Made by a program: the position numbers and the translations under genes. Positions 34,470 to 43,405 of a stretch of 64,000 nucleotides of DNA are shown here, one piece after another. The notes beneath the pieces are model-generated. The model had not been told where the DNA came from. It made no database searches and saw only the letters and a list, made by a program, of their open reading frames with translations. Source of the stretch: Parasporobacterium sp. (GTDB lineage Bacteria > Bacillota > Clostridia > Lachnospirales > Lachnospiraceae); the NCBI GenBank assembly GCA_017510065.1, contig JAFWOB010000212.1:1-64000 (forward strand). Direction: 5' to 3'. Position 1 is the stretch's first letter; each line of letters opens with the position of its first letter.

Positions 34470-35702
34470 TTATGCAACTGCTTCATTCTTTTCTTTTGCC
34501 AAAAGCAATACACCTACCGAAAGGAGCAGGCAGACGGCAATCCCCCACATGGGCGCCGTATACCCGACGCTTTCAATGATCCACCCGAGTACCGGCGGAG
34601 CGATCAACGCGGAAGCTGATACGCCGAACACAACGATAGACGAAGCGGATGCTGTCCTTTCCGGAAATGCATTGCAGCACATGACAACCATTCCCGGAAC
34701 AGCGCTGCCCTGTAAAAGACCGGTCAGGAAGATCAGGATGTATTTGGCCGTCATGGATCCTGTCAGCAGCATACACCCATAGGTCACAGCTGACAGCGTC
34801 GTTGCGATCAGATAAAACCGTCTGACCGATAAAACTCTGTATACCAGCGGAGATGCCAGCCGTATGACCAGGCATCCGAGGAAATAGATGACCAGCATCG
34901 TATTTCCCGCTGCTTCCGACATACCGTGTACCTCCTTGAAATACGTCGGTGCCCAGACTGCCATGCTGTTCTGGAAAAACAGATACAGAAAGCAGCTGAT
35001 CAGAAACAGCCATGCTCTTTTCTCTTTAAATACTTCCGCCGGATTCTGGATCGCCCGCCTGCGGATCTGTTCCATATCAGCATAAGGAGTCTCCGGCATA
35101 GCCCTTTTGCTGACGATTCCGAAGAGAACGGCCAGTAAAATGGCAGCGATCCCGAAAACCAGATATGGAACAGCGAAGACACCAGCCCCATCGCCGGCCG
35201 TCAGCGCTGTGACACACAACGGCGCCACCATAGCCCCGAGGCCGTAAAAGGCATGCACATACGGCAGGACCTTTTCCTTTTTATCAGGATAGATATCCGC
35301 AATCGCTCCATTCATCAGAAGATCGATCATAATGTAGCCGATCCCTCCGACCAGAGCGTAGAACAACAGAAGTCCGTAACCGCTGCCCGGGACGGTATAA
35401 ATGGTCATGGTCCCGATGGCAATACTGGCAATCCCCATGATGATGAGACCTGTCAGAAGGCCATAGAGCTTATTGATCCGCTCCCCGAACAGTCCCAGCA
35501 GTACGACCATAACGAGACAGCCGATGGACTGGACCGTCATGATCATTCCCTGCCTGCCCTCTGCAATATCGAAGAACCTCATCATGTTCCGGGAATTGGC
35601 TCCAAAAGCAGTAAAGTAAATTCCGTACAGCAGGTACATCGCAAAACATACGATGACCACAGGAAGGATCTTATTCTGTTTGTCCGGCATTTTTCGGCTC
35701 AT
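34470..35702 (-). CDS. Major facilitator superfamily sugar transporter
   Basis: A 410-residue protein with twelve predicted spans and a short cytoplasmic N-terminus. The first-half signature FGERINKLYGLLTG between spans 2 and 3 and a long central loop (about 195-215, KRAMPETPYADMEQIRRR) are typical of MFS carriers of the FucP/NNP-like groups. It sits in the sugar operon next to a full ABC importer, so it may be a second uptake route or export a product. Ligand unknown. The ribosome binding site (GCAGGATATGTGAGTT) is moderate. Confidence 0.88.
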   Translation of the reverse strand: MSRKMPDKQNKILPVVIVCFAMYLLYGIYFTAFGANSRNMMRFFDIAEGRQGMIMTVQSIGCLVMVVLLGLFGERINKLYGLLTGLIIMGIASIAIGTMTIYTVPGSGYGLLLFYALVGGIGYIMIDLLMNGAIADIYPDKKEKVLPYVHAFYGLGAMVAPLCVTALTAGDGAGVFAVPYLVFGIAAILLAVLFGIVSKRAMPETPYADMEQIRRRAIQNPAEVFKEKRAWLFLISCFLYLFFQNSMAVWAPTYFKEVHGMSEAAGNTMLVIYFLGCLVIRLASPLVYRVLSVRRFYLIATTLSAVTYGCMLLTGSMTAKYILIFLTGLLQGSAVPGMVVMCCNAFPERTASASSIVVFGVSASALIAPPVLGWIIESVGYTAPMWGIAVCLLLSVGVLLLAKEKNEAVA

Positions 35703-35723
35703 AACTCACATATCCTGCCTGCT

Positions 35724-36743
35724 TCAGTGTTTCGCTTTCTTGGCTCTTGTACGGATCATCGGTACAACGATCTGGATGATAACAGCCACCAGAAGGATGG
35801 AACCTTTGATCGTATCGTTGATCAGAGCATCCACCTTAACAGCAGCGATGATCTTGTCGATGATGGTATAGCTCATGGCACCAAACAGTACGCCCAGAAG
35901 TTTTCCTTTGCCGCCCGACATGCTGATGCCGCCGATCACGACTGCGGCGATCGCATACATTTCATTGCTCTTTCCCAGTGTCGCGGGGTCAACTGATCCG
36001 TTCATGGCACACCAGCAGAAGGAGCTGAGTCCTACCAGGAGACCTGTGATGACATAAACCATAACACTGGTGTGGTTGACATTGACACCGGCCAGCCTTG
36101 CCGCTTTGGCATTGCTGCCCAGTGCATAGATGGTTTTACCGAATTTGGTGCAGGTGGTCAGGAAAACGATAATGACCGTTACCGCGATAAGAACAAGACC
36201 GATCACAGGTACCGTCAGGATCTTCGCATTGCCGAAGCCGTAAAAGCCGTCGTAGCTGCTCAGGGTTCCGTCCATATTAAAGATGGAGGAACCGGTAGTA
36301 CGCAGACTGTACTGCGCGATCGATCGGAAGATCAGCATCGTTGCAAGCGTAACAATGAAAGGAGGCATCTTCAGAAGACCGATCATGAGACCGTTCAGCA
36401 GACCGCAGATCCCGCCGAAAACGATGGCAAACAGGAAGGTCAGTATCACGCTGTTGGTGGTATTGAATACCACAACAGAGAAACTGGCGACAAGGGCCAG
36501 CATGGAACCGACCGAAAGATCGATGCCGCCGGAAATAATGACCATGCCCATGCCAAACGCCATGATACCGACTACCGCAGAATGACGGAGAATATTCATG
36601 ACTCCGTTCCAGGTCGTAGCCCCCTGGTTAAAGATCAGGTAAGCGACAAAGATCGCAAGCATGATAAAAACAAAGTTGTAGTTACCTATCCGGGAGGTGA
36701 TCTCTTTTACGAACCCTTTACTTTCTTTATTTTCAGCGCCCAT
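35724..36743 (-). CDS. Sugar ABC transporter permease (RbsC family)
   Basis: A 339-residue BPD_transp_2 permease with about ten spans and the family stretch SGGIDLSVGSMLAL near residue 70 as well as AIAAVVIGGISMSGGKG near 265. Its start overlaps the stop of the ATPase gene by one base (TAATG), showing tight coupling. It forms the membrane part of the second ribose-type importer in the window, with the binding protein at 38.3-39.4 kb. The sequence is clearly different from the permease at 0.9 kb, so the two systems are not a recent duplication. Confidence 0.94.
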   Translation of the reverse strand: MGAENKESKGFVKEITSRIGNYNFVFIMLAIFVAYLIFNQGATTWNGVMNILRHSAVVGIMAFGMGMVIISGGIDLSVGSMLALVASFSVVVFNTTNSVILTFLFAIVFGGICGLLNGLMIGLLKMPPFIVTLATMLIFRSIAQYSLRTTGSSIFNMDGTLSSYDGFYGFGNAKILTVPVIGLVLIAVTVIIVFLTTCTKFGKTIYALGSNAKAARLAGVNVNHTSVMVYVITGLLVGLSSFCWCAMNGSVDPATLGKSNEMYAIAAVVIGGISMSGGKGKLLGVLFGAMSYTIIDKIIAAVKVDALINDTIKGSILLVAVIIQIVVPMIRTRAKKAKH

Positions 36744-38236
36744 TATTCTGCCCCCTTTACATTTGTTGCATAAAGCATAACGTTTTCTTCATTGATTTCC
36801 TGGCGTTCCAGGATCTTCTGGATATGACCGTGATAAAAGACGATACACCGGTCGGCGATTTTCTGGATCTCAGGGATTTCCAGTGTGTTAACCAGGATCG
36901 TCTTGCCCTGATTGGCCAGTTCCATGATCAGACGGTAGATCTCTGCCTTGGCGCCGACATCGATGCCCTGGGTCGGGTTATCCATCAGCAGGATATCCGC
37001 CTCTGTGTTCAGCCACCTGGCCAGGATCACCTTTTGCTGGTTTCCGCCGGACAATGACACAATCAGGTCATTATAACCATGAGCGGACTTGATGTTCAGC
37101 ATTTCCTTCATACGGTTATATCGTCCGATCTCCTTTTTCTTGTGGATCACCATCTTGCGCATGGATAGCATGTGGGAAGAGATCGAAACATTATCCAGAA
37201 GTGTAAAATCCGGAATAATGGAATTTTCTTTTCTGTTTGCGGCAATCATGGCAACTTTACTGTCCATGGCTTCATGAATAATGCCGCCTTTGAGTTCCTT
37301 CCCTTCTACCCAGACTTTTCCCGTATCGGCATTGATCACCCCGAAGATGGACTGCAGCAGTTCCGATGCGCCGGCGCCCATCAGGCCTGTAAGCCCGATC
37401 ACTTCTCCTTTCCGGACATCCAGATTGATGTTTTCAAATCCGGGGCCGGAATAATTCTCTATCTTAAGGACCACTTCTCCCAGTTTTCTTGTATGGTAGA
37501 CTTCACTCGCAGAGGAGCTGCCGCCGACCATCAGAAGAGTTACTTCTTCGGGAGTTGTGTCTGCAATATTTCCTGTCTTAATAAACTGGCCGTTCCTGAA
37601 TACAGTGTAGCGGTCAGCGATCGTAAAGATCTCATTCATTTTGTGAGAAATAAAAATGAAGGATTTCCCTTTTTCCTTCAGTCTGTTCACGATCGTAAAC
37701 AGATGATCGATCTCCGCATTGTTCAAGGCGGTCGTAGGCTCATCCAGGATCAGAAGCTTTGCGTTGGTATGAAGCGCTTTTGCAATCTCCAGAAGCTGTT
37801 TGCGGCCGGTCTCCAGTTCAGAGACCATGGCAGTGGGGCTGATGTCGACCCCCAGCTCATCCATCAGTTCCTTTGTCTCCCGGATCATTTTTTTCTTGTC
37901 CAGTGTCCCCAGCTTCGTCAGGATCTCTTTCTGGAGAAACAGGTTTTCATAGACTTTCAGGTCATTAAACAGGTTCAGTTCCTGGTGCACAAAGGCAACG
38001 CCGGCATGTTCCGATTTTTTGACCGTGAGATCGGTAAGCGGCTGCCCGTCAAATATAATCTCTCCGCTGTCCATGGGAAAGACACCGGCAAGGACATTCA
38101 TCAAAGTGGATTTGCCGGCACCGTTTTCTCCCAGCAGCGCATGTACTTCCCCCTGGCTGACCTCCAGGTCAACCCCATGAAGGACTGTGACGCCTGAGAA
38201 AGACTTCACGATATTCTTCATTTTCAGCAGTTCCAT
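36743..38236 (-). CDS. Sugar ABC transporter ATP-binding protein (two nucleotide-binding domains)
   Basis: A 497-residue RbsA/MglA-type ATPase. NBD1 has Walker A GENGAGKST, signature-like LETGRKQLLEIAK, Walker B LILDEPTTAL and FISHKMNE. NBD2 has a degenerate Walker A (GLMGAGASELL), the good signature LSGGNQQKV and Walker B LLMDNPTQG with Asn in place of the catalytic Glu. AAGGGGAATGTT precedes the ATG. A GC-rich hairpin lies in the 97-bp gap between this gene and the upstream binding-protein gene, probably protecting the more abundant binding-protein mRNA. Confidence 0.95.
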   Translation of the reverse strand: MELLKMKNIVKSFSGVTVLHGVDLEVSQGEVHALLGENGAGKSTLMNVLAGVFPMDSGEIIFDGQPLTDLTVKKSEHAGVAFVHQELNLFNDLKVYENLFLQKEILTKLGTLDKKKMIRETKELMDELGVDISPTAMVSELETGRKQLLEIAKALHTNAKLLILDEPTTALNNAEIDHLFTIVNRLKEKGKSFIFISHKMNEIFTIADRYTVFRNGQFIKTGNIADTTPEEVTLLMVGGSSSASEVYHTRKLGEVVLKIENYSGPGFENINLDVRKGEVIGLTGLMGAGASELLQSIFGVINADTGKVWVEGKELKGGIIHEAMDSKVAMIAANRKENSIIPDFTLLDNVSISSHMLSMRKMVIHKKKEIGRYNRMKEMLNIKSAHGYNDLIVSLSGGNQQKVILARWLNTEADILLMDNPTQGIDVGAKAEIYRLIMELANQGKTILVNTLEIPEIQKIADRCIVFYHGHIQKILERQEINEENVMLYATNVKGAE

Positions 38237-38258
38237 AACATTCCCCTTTTAAGAACAT

Positions 38259-38288
38259 GCGCCGCCGACAGATTCCTGCCAGCGGCGC
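38259..38288 (-). promoter_or_regulatory. Intercistronic hairpin between binding-protein and ATPase genes
   Basis: GCGCCGC and GCGGCGC (38259-38265 and 38282-38288) form a GC-rich stem with further internal pairing and no U-tract. Such hairpins commonly raise binding-protein expression over the downstream genes. Confidence 0.5.
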
Positions 38289-38333
38289 ATCATTAACGAA
38301 TCGAATTATGCATTCCGCCAGTCAAATAATGGA

Positions 38334-39377
38334 TTATTCAACCGCTACTGCATCACCGAATCCCTGGAACTCATTGACATTGGTAGCGTCAACAACACTG
38401 ACCGGGATAACGTGATCCTGCGGAACTTCAACGCCTTCGATGAAGGAAACCATATCATCGATCGCGATCTTGATCATAGCGGGATCATAGGTTACAGAGA
38501 AGAGGTCAGCAAGCTGCGCAACTTCTGCGGAGTAGTCTTTCTGATGGATTCCCTTCAGAACGCTGTAGATCTCATTCAGACCGGAGGATGTTCCCAGATA
38601 GATGCCTGCATTCAGGAATGCGTCTTTCTTTTCCTGATCGATCTCGGAGCTCTTCAGTGCTTCCAGGATACCCATTGCGATCTCATCATCATGTGTAAAG
38701 AAGAACTTGTTGGCTGCGATCTCATCTACTGTATGAGTATCAAGATAGTTAACAAAGAGTTCTTTGGATTTGCTTCTGCTCCATCCTGTATAGTCGGTGG
38801 AGTAGATGGCTGCCATCTGCTCTTCAGTCCAGCCGTTGTCTGCAAGAACTGCATAGAAACCATCGTTACGATAGGTCGGAACAGATGAGTTGTCGCCCGG
38901 CATGATCACGATGCCGTCGCCCGGCTGCATGCCGTCTTCCAGGAATCTTTCAGCGGTAACAGCACCAATACCGAAGTTGTCGCCCTTAACGCTTGCGACT
39001 GCCTTCTCAGCAGCGGAATCGATGATACGGTCGAACATAACATACGGGATGCCGCTGTCAGCCAGTTTTCTCATGGTAAGCTCAAGGGTATTGTCCTGCG
39101 GAAGAATGACAACATAATCAGCTGTTGCATTCTCGATCAGGTCTTCTACCTGCTGGATCTGGTTGGAAGCATCGGTAGAAGTGATCACATTCACTTCGTA
39201 CTTGCCTTCTGCCGTGATCTCAGCTGCATGCTCTTCTGCATAGGTCATAACAGCGCCTGTCCAGCCGTGGTCAGCATTCGGAACCAGGACTGCGATACGG
39301 CCTTCCGCACCAAATGCCGTAATAGCAAGAGCAAACACCATAACTGCCGCAATCAATAAAGCTACTAATTTTTTCAT
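38334..39377 (-). CDS. Sugar ABC transporter substrate-binding protein
   Basis: A 347-residue type-1 periplasmic binding protein (Peripla_BP_4) with a cleavable signal (MKKLVALLIAAVMVFALAITAFGAEG) and no lipobox cysteine. The mature part begins RIAVLVPNADHGWTGAVMTYAEEHA, and IENATADYVVILPQDN, VMFDRIID and FFTHDDEIAMGILEAL are standard hinge and ligand-site segments of ribose/galactose binders. AAAGGAGGAGATATC precedes the ATG. It is followed by its ATPase and permease genes. The absence of a lipid anchor in a presumed Gram-positive is notable, and the same is seen for the other binding protein in the window. Confidence 0.93.
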   Translation of the reverse strand: MKKLVALLIAAVMVFALAITAFGAEGRIAVLVPNADHGWTGAVMTYAEEHAAEITAEGKYEVNVITSTDASNQIQQVEDLIENATADYVVILPQDNTLELTMRKLADSGIPYVMFDRIIDSAAEKAVASVKGDNFGIGAVTAERFLEDGMQPGDGIVIMPGDNSSVPTYRNDGFYAVLADNGWTEEQMAAIYSTDYTGWSRSKSKELFVNYLDTHTVDEIAANKFFFTHDDEIAMGILEALKSSEIDQEKKDAFLNAGIYLGTSSGLNEIYSVLKGIHQKDYSAEVAQLADLFSVTYDPAMIKIAIDDMVSFIEGVEVPQDHVIPVSVVDATNVNEFQGFGDAVAVE

Positions 39378-39431
39378 GATATCTCCTCCTTTGAGATTAT
39401 ATACAAACGTCTCTGACGTTTATACTACAGA

Positions 39432-40580
39432 TCATACTTCGACCCAGGCGGCATCCTTCGCGCTGCTTTCCACACAGGCGTGGACAAAGCGGACACCTTC
39501 GATGCCGGCGTCGATCTTCGGGAAGTCACATTCCGCCGGATCTACCGGTTCGCCGTTCACGACCTTCAGAAGGGCCTCGATCCAGTCTCTGTAAATGTTG
39601 GCAAATGCCACATACAGTCCTTCCGGATGGCCGGAAGGCAGACGGTTCACTGCCTGGGAACGGGCGGTCTCATAGCCCATGCCTCTGTTGTAGATCTGAG
39701 TCGGCTGTCCCTTCAGGGTAACAGAAAGGATATTGGGATTCTCCTGTACCCACTCGATGGCTCCTTCCGTACCGAAGATCCGGACCACCAGACCGTTCAT
39801 ATGCCCTACACAGACCTGGGAGGAACAGTATACGCCATGGGCGCCGTTGTCGAATTCCACCAGAATGTTGGCGTTGAGATCCAGAGGCTGTCCGAAATAG
39901 TCAAGCTTGGCGGCAACCCGTTTGAGTTTAAGCCCCGTCATGTAAGCAACCGTATTTTCAATATGGGTGCCGATATCGCCGACGCAGTTGGAAATTCCGG
40001 CTACTTTAGGATCTTTCCTCCAGGAGGAAAGCTTGACCATCTTGTCCTCGGTGTCGCCAACATCATCCACTAAGTATTCCTGCAGATATTCTGCGTTGAC
40101 ATTGATGATCCGGCCGATCTTGCCTGCAAGGATCAGTTCTCTGGCTTCCTTCACCATGTTGTTGCCGGAGTAGGAATAGTTGACGCAGAAGAAAAGGCCT
40201 TTCTCTTCCGCCAGTTTCTTCAGTTCCTCCCCTTCTTCCACTTCGAAGCAGAGGGGCTTTTCACAGAGCACATGGATTCCGTTCTCCAGGAAAGCTTTCG
40301 CGGTCTTATAATGGACATTGTTAGGGGCGGAGATCACGACAAAATCAATCTTGTCTTCTCTCTTGCCTTCCTTTTCTGCCATTTCCTCATAAGACGCATA
40401 GACCCGGTTCTGGTCCACTTCGTAAAAGTCAGCAGTCTCCTGGTTCTTTTTGGCATCCGTGCTGAAGCATCCCGCCGTCAGCTTTGCTCTTCCGTCAAAG
40501 CTGATGCCGATCCGGTGCACAACGCCGATGAAGGAAGACAGGGACGCACCTACCATTCCGTAATACAATGTTTTACGCAT
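39432..40580 (-). CDS. Gfo/Idh/MocA family oxidoreductase
   Basis: A 382-residue NAD(P)-dependent dehydrogenase. The N-terminal Rossmann domain (residues 1-125) includes LYYGMVGASLSSFIG, and the conserved EKP of the family is in HVLCEKPLCFEVEEGE. The C-terminal alpha/beta domain has DIGTHIENTVAYMTG, with the family catalytic-region histidine. It oxidises or reduces a sugar, inositol or sugar acid. ATG 40580 follows GGAGGATTTGAAC; a TTG six bases earlier is less likely. It stands between a TIM-barrel epimerase and the ABC binding protein, so it probably processes the imported sugar. Substrate not predictable. Confidence 0.9.
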   Translation of the reverse strand: MRKTLYYGMVGASLSSFIGVVHRIGISFDGRAKLTAGCFSTDAKKNQETADFYEVDQNRVYASYEEMAEKEGKREDKIDFVVISAPNNVHYKTAKAFLENGIHVLCEKPLCFEVEEGEELKKLAEEKGLFFCVNYSYSGNNMVKEARELILAGKIGRIINVNAEYLQEYLVDDVGDTEDKMVKLSSWRKDPKVAGISNCVGDIGTHIENTVAYMTGLKLKRVAAKLDYFGQPLDLNANILVEFDNGAHGVYCSSQVCVGHMNGLVVRIFGTEGAIEWVQENPNILSVTLKGQPTQIYNRGMGYETARSQAVNRLPSGHPEGLYVAFANIYRDWIEALLKVVNGEPVDPAECDFPKIDAGIEGVRFVHACVESSAKDAAWVEV

Positions 40581-40594
40581 GTTCAAATCCTCCG

Positions 40595-41584
40595 TCAGTT
40601 TGCGATCGCGTCATCAAACTTGAATTCTGATTTCTTGAAATCAACCTTCTTTACAAATGCAGCTGCTTCTGTTGCGCCATCGATACGATCCATGCCGGAA
40701 TCTTCCCATTCAACGGACAGCGGGCCGTCATAGCCGTGAGCATTCAGTACACGGATGATCTCCTCGAAGTTCACATCGCCATGGCCCAGGGAACGGAAGT
40801 TCCAGCCTCTTCTCAGATCGCCGAAATCAATATGGGATCCCAGCAGACCGCTGCGTCCGTCCAGAGTAACAGCAGCATCCTTCATATGTACGTGGTACAC
40901 TCTGTCGATGAAATCGTTCAGGAAAATATGCGGGGTAACGCCCTGCCAGATCAGATGGCTGGGGTCAAAGTTCAATCCGAATTCCGGCCAGTCTTTAAAC
41001 TTATCCAGAAGTTTCTTTGTTGACCAGTAGTCAAATGCGATCTCACCCGGATGGACTTCCAGTGCGTACTTAATGCCGTTCTTGCGGAACTCTTCCAGGA
41101 TCGGTGTCCACAGTTCCACGATCCGGTCGAAGCCGGCTTCGATCTGCTCTTCTGTTGTCTGCGGGAAGGAATAGAGCCATTTCCAGATTGGAGATCCCGT
41201 AAAGCTGGTAATGACGCCTACACCGAGTTTTTTAGCGACAACCGGAGCCTTCTTCATCGTCCTGATCGCCCATTCCCGGATAGCTTCCGGCTGATCTGCC
41301 AGCTCCGCAGGCGCAAAATTGTTCAGACGCGGATCCGGAGCATCTCCGACACACTGTCCGATGATGTGGGTTCCGATCGCCTTGCAGATCAGATTGTTCT
41401 TCGCCAGTGTATCCTTGATATACTGAACATAGGAATCATCCTCGTATGCTTTATCAATATCGATACCGCCGCCCCAGCAGGCGATCTCCAGTCCGTCGTA
41501 TCCCATCTTCGCAGCAAGCGCGCACAGCTCATCAAACGGAAGATCGGCCCACTGGCCGGTAAAAAGTGTTACAGGTCTTCCCAT
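40595..41584 (-). CDS. Sugar phosphate isomerase/epimerase (xylose-isomerase-like TIM barrel)
   Basis: A 329-residue AP_endonuc_2/xylose-isomerase-like TIM barrel. Metal-ligand-type segments are ALEVHPGEIAFD (Glu and His), LNFDPSHLIW, YHVHMKDA and LSVEWEDSGM, consistent with a divalent-metal ketose epimerase or isomerase. The start is taken at 41584, seven bases after GGAGG; an ATG two codons upstream overlaps that site. It is the first gene of the run that includes the Gfo/Idh dehydrogenase and the ABC importer, so the two enzymes may catalyse consecutive steps of an oxidative or epimerising sugar pathway. Confidence 0.88.
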   Translation of the reverse strand: MGRPVTLFTGQWADLPFDELCALAAKMGYDGLEIACWGGGIDIDKAYEDDSYVQYIKDTLAKNNLICKAIGTHIIGQCVGDAPDPRLNNFAPAELADQPEAIREWAIRTMKKAPVVAKKLGVGVITSFTGSPIWKWLYSFPQTTEEQIEAGFDRIVELWTPILEEFRKNGIKYALEVHPGEIAFDYWSTKKLLDKFKDWPEFGLNFDPSHLIWQGVTPHIFLNDFIDRVYHVHMKDAAVTLDGRSGLLGSHIDFGDLRRGWNFRSLGHGDVNFEEIIRVLNAHGYDGPLSVEWEDSGMDRIDGATEAAAFVKKVDFKKSEFKFDDAIAN

Positions 41585-41701
41585 AGTCATACCTCCTCAA
41601 AAAAATGATGTGTTCATTGTAGTATTTCATGCCCTTCTTCAGCAATGCAAAAGTCAACCTGTTTCGGGGCATTTCTTGTTATATTATATAATATGCAGCA
41701 A

Positions 41702-41729
41702 AAAAATCCACGTTTTTTCGTGGATTTTT
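41702..41729 (-). terminator. Rho-independent terminator of the downstream AraC regulator gene
   Basis: On the minus strand AAAAATCCACG pairs with CGTGGATTTTT around a six-base loop, followed by further T residues (TTTTTTTGC). It lies 29 bp after the regulator stop and before the promoter region of the sugar operon. Confidence 0.75.
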
Positions 41730-41757
41730 AATAGCTTTGCAAGTTGTCGGCAACTCA

Positions 41758-42615
41758 TTACAGGATGATCACTTTTTCATCCGGATTTTTATTATACCGA
41801 TACTGTCTCGGCGTCATGTTATAAAGATTCTGAAAGGCTTTGCTCAAGGCTTTTCTATCCGGGAATCCGTTTCTGGCGGCAATGATATCCAGAGAATCCT
41901 TCGTCTGATCCAGTTCCTTCACCGCATGCTCCAGTCGGACATTTTCCAGATATTTCTTGAAGCCGCAGCCGGCATATTTCTGGAACATCTTGGAAATATA
42001 GGTCGACGAATAGCCAAACGTGGAACCCAGCCGCTCCAGTGTGATTTCCTCGCTGTAATTGTCTTTGATATAGTCTACGATCTCCGAAAGCTTGTTCCGG
42101 TTCCGGTACTGCTGCATCATTTCCCGGTCCAGTTCGGTCTCCCTGTATTTCTGCACCATCAGGTACAGCAGATGATAGAACTGTCCCTGAACCGCCAGAT
42201 CATAGCCAAGAGCTTTTTCCTGATAGGTGTCGTACATATCCCGGATCAGTTCCATAAGCTGTGTATCAGTATCTTTTCTGCTGTGGGAAAAATAGATAAA
42301 GGAATTATCCAGATAGTAGCGCCGGAAGGTACCCACCGGAATCTGCAGCACGATCGTCCGATTCGGCTTCGGAGCGTTGATCGAATGAATCTCGTTGGAG
42401 TTGACCAGCACAAATTGTCCCGACGTCAGATGGATCCTGGTGACATCCAGGAAAAAATCCAGTTCCCCATCCACTACGGCAAAGATCTCCACTTCCCTGT
42501 GCCAGTGCTTGTCCCGATAATAGTGCCCGTCCTTTCCTTCAAAAAGGAACATTTTAAAGGAGATATCCTTATTGGGAAAAATAAGCTCCAGCTGGTTATT
42601 ATTCTGGTTCATCAT
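41758..42615 (-). CDS. AraC family transcriptional regulator
   Basis: A 285-residue regulator with an N-terminal cupin arm (KHWHREVEIFAVVDGELDFFL, LTSGQFVLVNSNEIH) and a C-terminal AraC double helix-turn-helix (about 175-275; LERLGSTFGYSSTYISKMFQKYAG and the end TPRQYRY). ATG 42615 is preferred to the longer frame because GAAAGGAAGGCCGACG lies just upstream. It then overlaps the ferredoxin gene by 17 bp. It faces the same direction as the sugar operon starting at 41584 and is the best candidate for its activator. A terminator separates the two. Confidence 0.9.
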   Translation of the reverse strand: MMNQNNNQLELIFPNKDISFKMFLFEGKDGHYYRDKHWHREVEIFAVVDGELDFFLDVTRIHLTSGQFVLVNSNEIHSINAPKPNRTIVLQIPVGTFRRYYLDNSFIYFSHSRKDTDTQLMELIRDMYDTYQEKALGYDLAVQGQFYHLLYLMVQKYRETELDREMMQQYRNRNKLSEIVDYIKDNYSEEITLERLGSTFGYSSTYISKMFQKYAGCGFKKYLENVRLEHAVKELDQTKDSLDIIAARNGFPDRKALSKAFQNLYNMTPRQYRYNKNPDEKVIIL

Positions 42616-43402
42616 CGTCGGCCTTCCTTTCAGGTTCAAAATAATATCTGGGTTTTCCCTCACTCTTTTTTCCATATTCGACAGCTTCATTGGGGCAGCG
42701 GCAGATACACGCCATGCAGTGCGTGCATTCCTGTCCCCAGACAGGCCGTTCCCCTACGATCGTGATATTGCGAAGAGGACACAGCTGCGCGCAGATGCCG
42801 CAGCCGGTGCATTCGTCTGTCGTAAAAAATCCATCCGCTTTTACAAACAGCCTGTAAAACAGCGGATTGACCAGACGGCTTTTCATCCGGTCAATGAAAG
42901 ATATTTTCCCGGGGCCGATCCTGGTCCCGCCCTCGATCTGCCGGATGGTTTCCGCAATCTTCGGTTCTGCGTTACGGATGATCTTCCGCGCTGTAGACGG
43001 TTTCGGTACTGCAAACATGGCAACGTAATTTTCCGGCATCACGATTTGTGCCGTTCCCATGTGGTCCCAGTGTTTTTTATGGCATAATACCTGATTATAT
43101 GCGTCTGCGTTTCCGATCTCGTCTCCACAGGTCATCACGAACCAGGCCTTAAGCGTGCTGCAAGAAGTCTCCTCTGAAGCAGAGGAGGCAAATTCTGTAG
43201 CCAGGATCCACTGCTCCACAACCTGTGGGATCCGCCAGGCATAGGTCGGCACGACAAAAACCAGCCGGGAGTCGGCCGTTACTGTGCGGGTATCCCGTTT
43301 CCGGATCTTTTCATTGAGGTCCAGGAGTTCGTCTCCTGTAGCCTGCGCGATCCTTTCTGCTATATACCGGCTGTTTCCGGTTCCACTGAAATGCAGGATC
43401 AT
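42599..43402 (-). CDS. EFR1-type protein: flavodoxin domain plus two 4Fe-4S clusters
   Basis: A 267-residue fusion typical of the EFR1 family. Residues 1-160 are a flavodoxin-like domain (MILHFSGTGNSRYIAERIA, VVPTYAWRIPQ). The C-terminal part has two 4Fe-4S motifs, CTGCGICAQLCP and CTHCMACICRCP, each completed by a proline-flanked cysteine. These proteins are thought to carry electrons between flavin and iron-sulfur partners in anaerobes. The gene is in a close-packed run with a nitroreductase, so flavin-based redox chemistry is a shared theme. It overlaps the AraC regulator gene by 17 bp. Confidence 0.92.
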   Translation of the reverse strand: MILHFSGTGNSRYIAERIAQATGDELLDLNEKIRKRDTRTVTADSRLVFVVPTYAWRIPQVVEQWILATEFASSASEETSCSTLKAWFVMTCGDEIGNADAYNQVLCHKKHWDHMGTAQIVMPENYVAMFAVPKPSTARKIIRNAEPKIAETIRQIEGGTRIGPGKISFIDRMKSRLVNPLFYRLFVKADGFFTTDECTGCGICAQLCPLRNITIVGERPVWGQECTHCMACICRCPNEAVEYGKKSEGKPRYYFEPERKADDDEPE

Positions 43403-43405
43403 AGG

